Positions 46,922 to 50,593 of a DNA stretch of 50,593 nt are shown here, piece after piece. The stretch's first letter is position 1. Each line of letters begins with the position of its first letter. The DNA is taken from the NCBI RefSeq assembly GCF_000220985.1, contig NZ_AFRW01000064.1, forward strand, positions 1 through 50,593. The letters are read 5' to 3'. The position numbers and the translations under genes were made by a program. Source of the DNA: Nesterenkonia sp. F. GTDB taxonomy: Bacteria > Actinomycetota > Actinomycetes > Actinomycetales > Micrococcaceae. Under the pieces are notes generated by a model. That model saw nothing but the letters and a program-made list of their open reading frames with translations. It made no database searches and was not told the DNA's origin.

Positions 46922-47388
46922 TTGCGCGCCATGAGCTTCGAGGCCGCCCAGTTCTCGCTCACGCCGGCCGAGGAGGTCACGTGCAGTCCGGCGTTGGCCG
47001 CCGCGTCGTGGATCTCCACCGGCGGGACGTAGCCCTCGCGGCCGGAGCGCGGGGTCAGCATCCAGACCACGCCGCCCTCGTCGAGCGTGGTCAGCGCGTC
47101 CATCATCGCGTCGACCGGATCATCGTCGCCGTCGCGGAACCACAGCAGCACCGCGTCGACGACCTCCTGGGAGTCCTCGTCGATGAGCTCCTCGTCCAGC
47201 AGCTCCTCGAGCCGCCGGCGGAAGTCCTCGTCGACGTCGTCGTCGACGCCGATCTCCTGGACCAGGTGGTCGGCGGAGAAGCCCAGCTCCCCCAGCAGTC
47301 CCGATGAGTCCACCACATTGCACGCGGCGTCGTATCCATGGCCGGTGTCGGCGCTCAGCGGGTCCTCGGCAGCGGCTGCCTGGCTCAC
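46918..47388 (-). CDS. DUF3052 family protein
   Basis: The product has 156 residues from the GTG at 47388. The family blocks are SSGLLGELGFSADHLVQEIG, a strongly acidic middle (DDDVDEDFRRRLEELL-DEELIDEDSQEV), DAVLLWFRDGDDD and the C-terminal GVVWMLTPRSGREGYVPP. DUF3052 proteins are restricted to actinobacteria, have no known function and are regularly found divergent from aceE, as here. Longer in-frame starts (to 47559) would enter the Arg/Pro-rich intergenic region. Confidence 0.85.
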   Translation of the reverse strand: MSQAAAAEDPLSADTGHGYDAACNVVDSSGLLGELGFSADHLVQEIGVDDDVDEDFRRRLEELLDEELIDEDSQEVVDAVLLWFRDGDDDPVDAMMDALTTLDEGGVVWMLTPRSGREGYVPPVEIHDAAANAGLHVTSSAGVSENWAASKLMARK

Positions 47389-47681
47389 CTGTCTGTCCCT
47401 CTCTCTCAGTCGGCGACCTCGCGGCGGAGGTCTGGCGTCGGACGCGGACGTCGCCGGAGCGTGCGCCGTCGGCGCACCGTCGACATGACGCCGACACGAC
47501 GTCGACGACGTCCCGACACCACGGTACGTCGGGCCCCGCGCGGGTGGGAAGTGCCACACCGGGTGCGCCGCCTCGGCGGTGCGGCCTCATGGTGCGCTCG
47601 ACGACGCCGGCCGTCATGATCTGCGTCTGCGCCGCCCCGCGGACCGCCGCCGGAGGACCTCCGACGTGCGCGGATCGACGT

Positions 47682-47700
47682 TGGGGGTAAAGTTGCCCCA
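47682..47700 (+). promoter_or_regulatory. Putative aceE promoter with overlapping dyad
   Basis: In the 425-bp divergent gap between DUF3052 and aceE, the -10-like TAAAGT (47688-47693) sits inside a TGGGG-N9-CCCCA dyad (47682-47686 and 47696-47700). A repressor binding the dyad would block the promoter. Transcription would start near 47700 and give a leader of about 114 nt. Nothing else is recognised in the gap. Confidence 0.45.
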
Positions 47701-47813
47701 GAAAGAGCGCGTCCTCACACTGATGGTCGCGCCCGACCTCCCGGCCCCGCCGCGCGACGCACCCCTGTCCGCGGGTCACGGGACCGCACCGCCGACCCCT
47801 GAGAGAGGTACCT

Positions 47814-50561
47814 GTGAGCGCTGGTGAAGAGAACTCGCACATTCGCAGCGGTCTGACGAATCAGCTCCCCGACCGTGACCCGGAGGAGACCCGGGAGTGG
47901 CTGGAGTCGTTCGACCAGCTGCTGGAGATCCACGGCACCGAGCGGGCCGAGTACATCGTGCGCACCCTCCTGCAGCGGGCGGGCGCGAAGTCCGTGGACA
48001 TCCCGATGGTGACCACCACCGACTACGTCAACACCATTCCGGTCGATCAGGAGCCCGAGTTCCCCGGCGACGAGGAGCTCGAGCGCCGGTTCCGCCGCGT
48101 GCTGCGCTGGAACGCCGCGATCATGGTCCATCGCGCGCAGAAGGAGGGCATCTCCGTCGGCGGCCACATCTCCTCCTACGCGGGCATGGCGACGCTCTAC
48201 GAAGTCGGGCTGAACCACTTCTTCCGCGGCGCCGACCACCCCGGCGGCGGCGACCAGGTCTTCTTCCAGGGCCACTCCTCCCCGGGCAACTACGCCCGCG
48301 CCTATCTGGAGGGCCGGATGTCGGAGGAGGACCTCGACGGCTTCCGCCAGGAGAAGTCCCAGGCGCCGCACGGCCTGAGCTCCTATCCGCACCCGCGGCT
48401 GATGCCGGACTTCTGGCAGTTCCCCACCGTCTCGATGGGCATCGGCCCGATGAACGCGATCTACCAGGCGCAGTTCAACCGCTACCTGCAGAACCGCGGG
48501 ATCAAGGACACCTCCGAGCAGCACGTCTGGGCCTTCCTCGGCGACGGCGAGATGGACGAGCCGGAGTCGCGCGGCATGCTGCAGCTGGCCGCCAACGAGA
48601 AGCTCGACAATCTGACCTTCGTGATCAACTGCAACATGCAGCGCCTCGACGGTCCGGTGCGCGGCAACGGCAAGATCGTCCAGGAGCTGGAGGCCTTCTT
48701 CCGGGGCGCCGGCTGGAACGTGGTCAAGGTCCTCTGGGGCCGCGAATGGGACCAGCTGCTCGACCGCGACGACGACGGCGAGCTGGTCCGCATCATGAAC
48801 GAGACCCTCGACGGCGACTACCAGACCTACAAGGCCGAGTCGGGCGAGTTCATCCGCGAGCACTTCTTCGGCCGCTCGGAGAAGACCAAGGAGATGGTCG
48901 CCGACCTCTCCGACGACGACATCTGGAACCTCAAGCGCGGCGGGCACGACTACCAGAAGGTCTACTCCGCCTATCAGGCCGCCATGCAGTCCGAGGGCAG
49001 GCCGACGGTGATCCTCGCCCAGACGGTCAAGGGATACGGCCTGGGACCGAGCTTCGAGGGCCGCAACGCGACCCACCAGATGAAGAAGCTCTCGGTCGAC
49101 GACCTCAAGCTCTTCCGCGACACGCTGCGGATCCCGGTCAGCGACGAGCAGATCGAGGCCGACCCGTACAACGTGCCGTACTACCACCCCGGCGAGGACG
49201 CCGAGGAGATCAAGTACCTGCACGAGCGGCGGAAGGCCCTCGGCGGTCCCCTGCCGGAGCGTCGCGAGCCGGTCAACACCCTCGAGCTCCCCGGGGACAA
49301 GGCCTACGCCCAGGCGAAGAAGGGCTCGGGCAAGCAGCAGGCCGCGACCACCATGGCCCTGGTCCGCCAGCTGAAGGATCTGATGCGGGACAAGAACATC
49401 GGCCACCGCATCGTGCCGATGTTCCCCGACGAGGCCCGCACCTTCGGCATGGACTCGTTCTTCCCCACGGCGAAGATCTACAACCCCAAGGGCCAGAACT
49501 ACATCTCGGTCGACCGTGAGCTGATGCTGGCCTACAAGGAGTCCGCGCAGGGCCAGCTGCTGCACCCCGGCATCAACGAGGCCGGCGCGACGGCGGCCTT
49601 CACCGCCGCGGGCACGAGCTACGCCACCCACGGCGAGCCGATGATCCCGTTCTACATCTTCTACTCGATGTTCGGCTTCCAGCGCACCGGCGACTCCTTC
49701 TGGGCGGCCGCCGACCAGCTGAGCCGCGGCTTCGTCGTCGGCGCCACCGCCGGCCGGACCACTCTGGTCGGCGAGGGGCTGCAGCACCTCGACGGGCACT
49801 CCCCGCTGCTGGCGGCGACCAACCCGGCGGTCAAGCACTACGACCCGGCCTTCGGCTTCGAGATCGCCCACATCATGCGGCGCGGCCTGTACGAGATGTA
49901 CGGCGACCACGACGGCCGGGAGATCGACCGCAACGTCATGTACTACCTGACGGTGTACAACGAGCCGGTCACCCAGCCGGCCGAGCCGGAGGACGTCGAC
50001 GTCGAGGGCATCCTGCGCGGCATCCACCGGATCGCCGTCGGCGAGACCGACGGCCCGAAGGTCCAGCTGCTGGCCTCCGGCGTCTCGGTCCCGTGGGCCC
50101 AGGAGGCCCAGCAGCTGCTGGCCGACGACTGGGGCGTCTCCGCCGACATCTGGTCGGTGACCTCGTGGAACCTGCTCCGCCGCCAGGCGCTGGACGTCGA
50201 GCAGTCGGCGATGCTGGATCCGGAGAAGGAGCCGGAGGTGCCGTACGTGACGCAGAAGCTCGCCGGCGCCGAGGGGCCGATCGTCGCCTCGACGGACTTC
50301 TCCACCCAGGTCCCCGACCAGATCCGGCAGTTCGTGCCGAACCGCTTCGCCACGCTGGGCGCCGACGACTTCGGCTTCTCCGACACCCGGCCGGCGGCCC
50401 GCCGCTTCTTCCGCATCGACGCCCACTCCATGGTGGTGCGCGCGCTGCAGATGCTGGCCGACGAGGGCTCCGTCGACCCGTCGCTGGCGGAGAAGGCCTA
50501 CGCGACGTACCAGCTCAGCGACGTCAACGCCGGCACCTCCGGAGCCGCCGACGAGGACTGA
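47814..50561 (+). CDS. aceE: Pyruvate dehydrogenase E1 component (homodimeric AceE)
   Basis: The product has 915 residues, the usual size of the homodimeric E1. It decarboxylates pyruvate with thiamine diphosphate and transfers acetyl groups to the E2 lipoyl domain. The N-terminal TPP domain contains [20 protein letters not shown] and the Mg/TPP motif from [12 protein letters not shown] to [15 protein letters not shown]. The middle region has QTVKGYGLG and [16 protein letters not shown]. The third domain has [14 protein letters not shown]. The GTG at 47814 follows AGAGAGG. DUF3052 and ahpE are divergent, as in mycobacteria. The gene ends 32 bp before the window end. Confidence 0.95.
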   Translation: MSAGEENSHIRSGLTNQLPDRDPEETREWLESFDQLLEIHGTERAEYIVRTLLQRAGAKSVDIPMVTTTDYVNTIPVDQEPEFPGDEELERRFRRVLRWNAAIMVHRAQKEGISVGGHISSYAGMATLYEVGLNHFFRGADHPGGGDQVFFQGHSSPGNYARAYLEGRMSEEDLDGFRQEKSQAPHGLSSYPHPRLMPDFWQFPTVSMGIGPMNAIYQAQFNRYLQNRGIKDTSEQHVWAFLGDGEMDEPESRGMLQLAANEKLDNLTFVINCNMQRLDGPVRGNGKIVQELEAFFRGAGWNVVKVLWGREWDQLLDRDDDGELVRIMNETLDGDYQTYKAESGEFIREHFFGRSEKTKEMVADLSDDDIWNLKRGGHDYQKVYSAYQAAMQSEGRPTVILAQTVKGYGLGPSFEGRNATHQMKKLSVDDLKLFRDTLRIPVSDEQIEADPYNVPYYHPGEDAEEIKYLHERRKALGGPLPERREPVNTLELPGDKAYAQAKKGSGKQQAATTMALVRQLKDLMRDKNIGHRIVPMFPDEARTFGMDSFFPTAKIYNPKGQNYISVDRELMLAYKESAQGQLLHPGINEAGATAAFTAAGTSYATHGEPMIPFYIFYSMFGFQRTGDSFWAAADQLSRGFVVGATAGRTTLVGEGLQHLDGHSPLLAATNPAVKHYDPAFGFEIAHIMRRGLYEMYGDHDGREIDRNVMYYLTVYNEPVTQPAEPEDVDVEGILRGIHRIAVGETDGPKVQLLASGVSVPWAQEAQQLLADDWGVSADIWSVTSWNLLRRQALDVEQSAMLDPEKEPEVPYVTQKLAGAEGPIVASTDFSTQVPDQIRQFVPNRFATLGADDFGFSDTRPAARRFFRIDAHSMVVRALQMLADEGSVDPSLAEKAYATYQLSDVNAGTSGAADED

Positions 50562-50593
50562 CTCCTCGCCGTCGCTCCCGCGGGCGTCCCCGC

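Noticed and set aside
47715..50426. 903-codon open frame antisense to aceE
   Set aside because: It is the mirror of a conserved, motif-complete aceE, has leucine/valine-rich random composition and no family motif. Long antisense frames are common at this GC content.

Overview
The window is a stretch of GC-rich (roughly 70% or more) actinobacterial chromosome. A topoisomerase IV A subunit, GlnA1/GlnE/GlnA2, a sufRBDCSU-DUF59 operon, FabG1, DUF3099, DUF3052, AhpE and a homodimeric AceE together point to Actinomycetota, most likely Micrococcales. I cannot name a genus. No insertion sequence, prophage, integrase or CRISPR array was seen, and most genes are conserved housekeeping genes.

Layout. 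0.2-4.4 kb: parC, then a BlaI/MecI-type repressor and an M56 membrane metallopeptidase. 4.4-6.1 kb (minus): DUF3099, a small Cys-rich protein and SURF1. 6.2-7.8 kb: fabG and an unusual SDR. 7.9-10.3 kb: an ABC-F protein and a partnerless ECF-type ATPase. 10.4-17.3 kb (minus): the SUF iron-sulfur operon in the order sufR-B-D-C-S-U-DUF59. 17.4-22.5 kb: an accessory block holding a deacetylase lipoprotein, a GerMN lipoprotein, a frameshifted histidine kinase, its response regulator, a collapsed acyltransferase pseudogene and an M50B-type peptidase. 22.5-25.3 kb: an ABC exporter and heme A synthase CtaA, fused into one reading frame by an apparent +1 frameshift. 25.3-27.2 kb: a beta-propeller lipoprotein and an RDD protein. 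27.2-36.1 kb: a nitrogen and pantothenate block (glnA1 behind a full GlnR box, an LLM flavoprotein, glnE, glnA2, panB). 36.1-42.4 kb: a SPOR-like protein, an MFS permease, nitronate monooxygenase, map, ppgK, tRNA-Val, a GRAM protein, an ion channel and an HhH protein. 42.4-50.6 kb: an FAD oxidase, an SDR, a purine permease, ahpE, DUF3052 and aceE.

The most interesting regulatory signal is a dyad of the form TNCTAC-N5-GTAGAA. It overlaps the promoter of the BlaI-type repressor and recurs 19.6 kb away on the promoter of the ABC exporter-ctaA operon. This suggests a BlaI/M56 circuit that controls heme A synthesis. Other points of note are two apparent one-base insertions 4 kb apart, a pseudogene between them, many slippage-type tandem repeats at gene ends, a group of probable leaderless promoters, and a strong hairpin followed by a 24-codon ORF upstream of glnA.

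Everything here was read by eye from the sequence. Family names rest on motifs and gene order, not on database searches.
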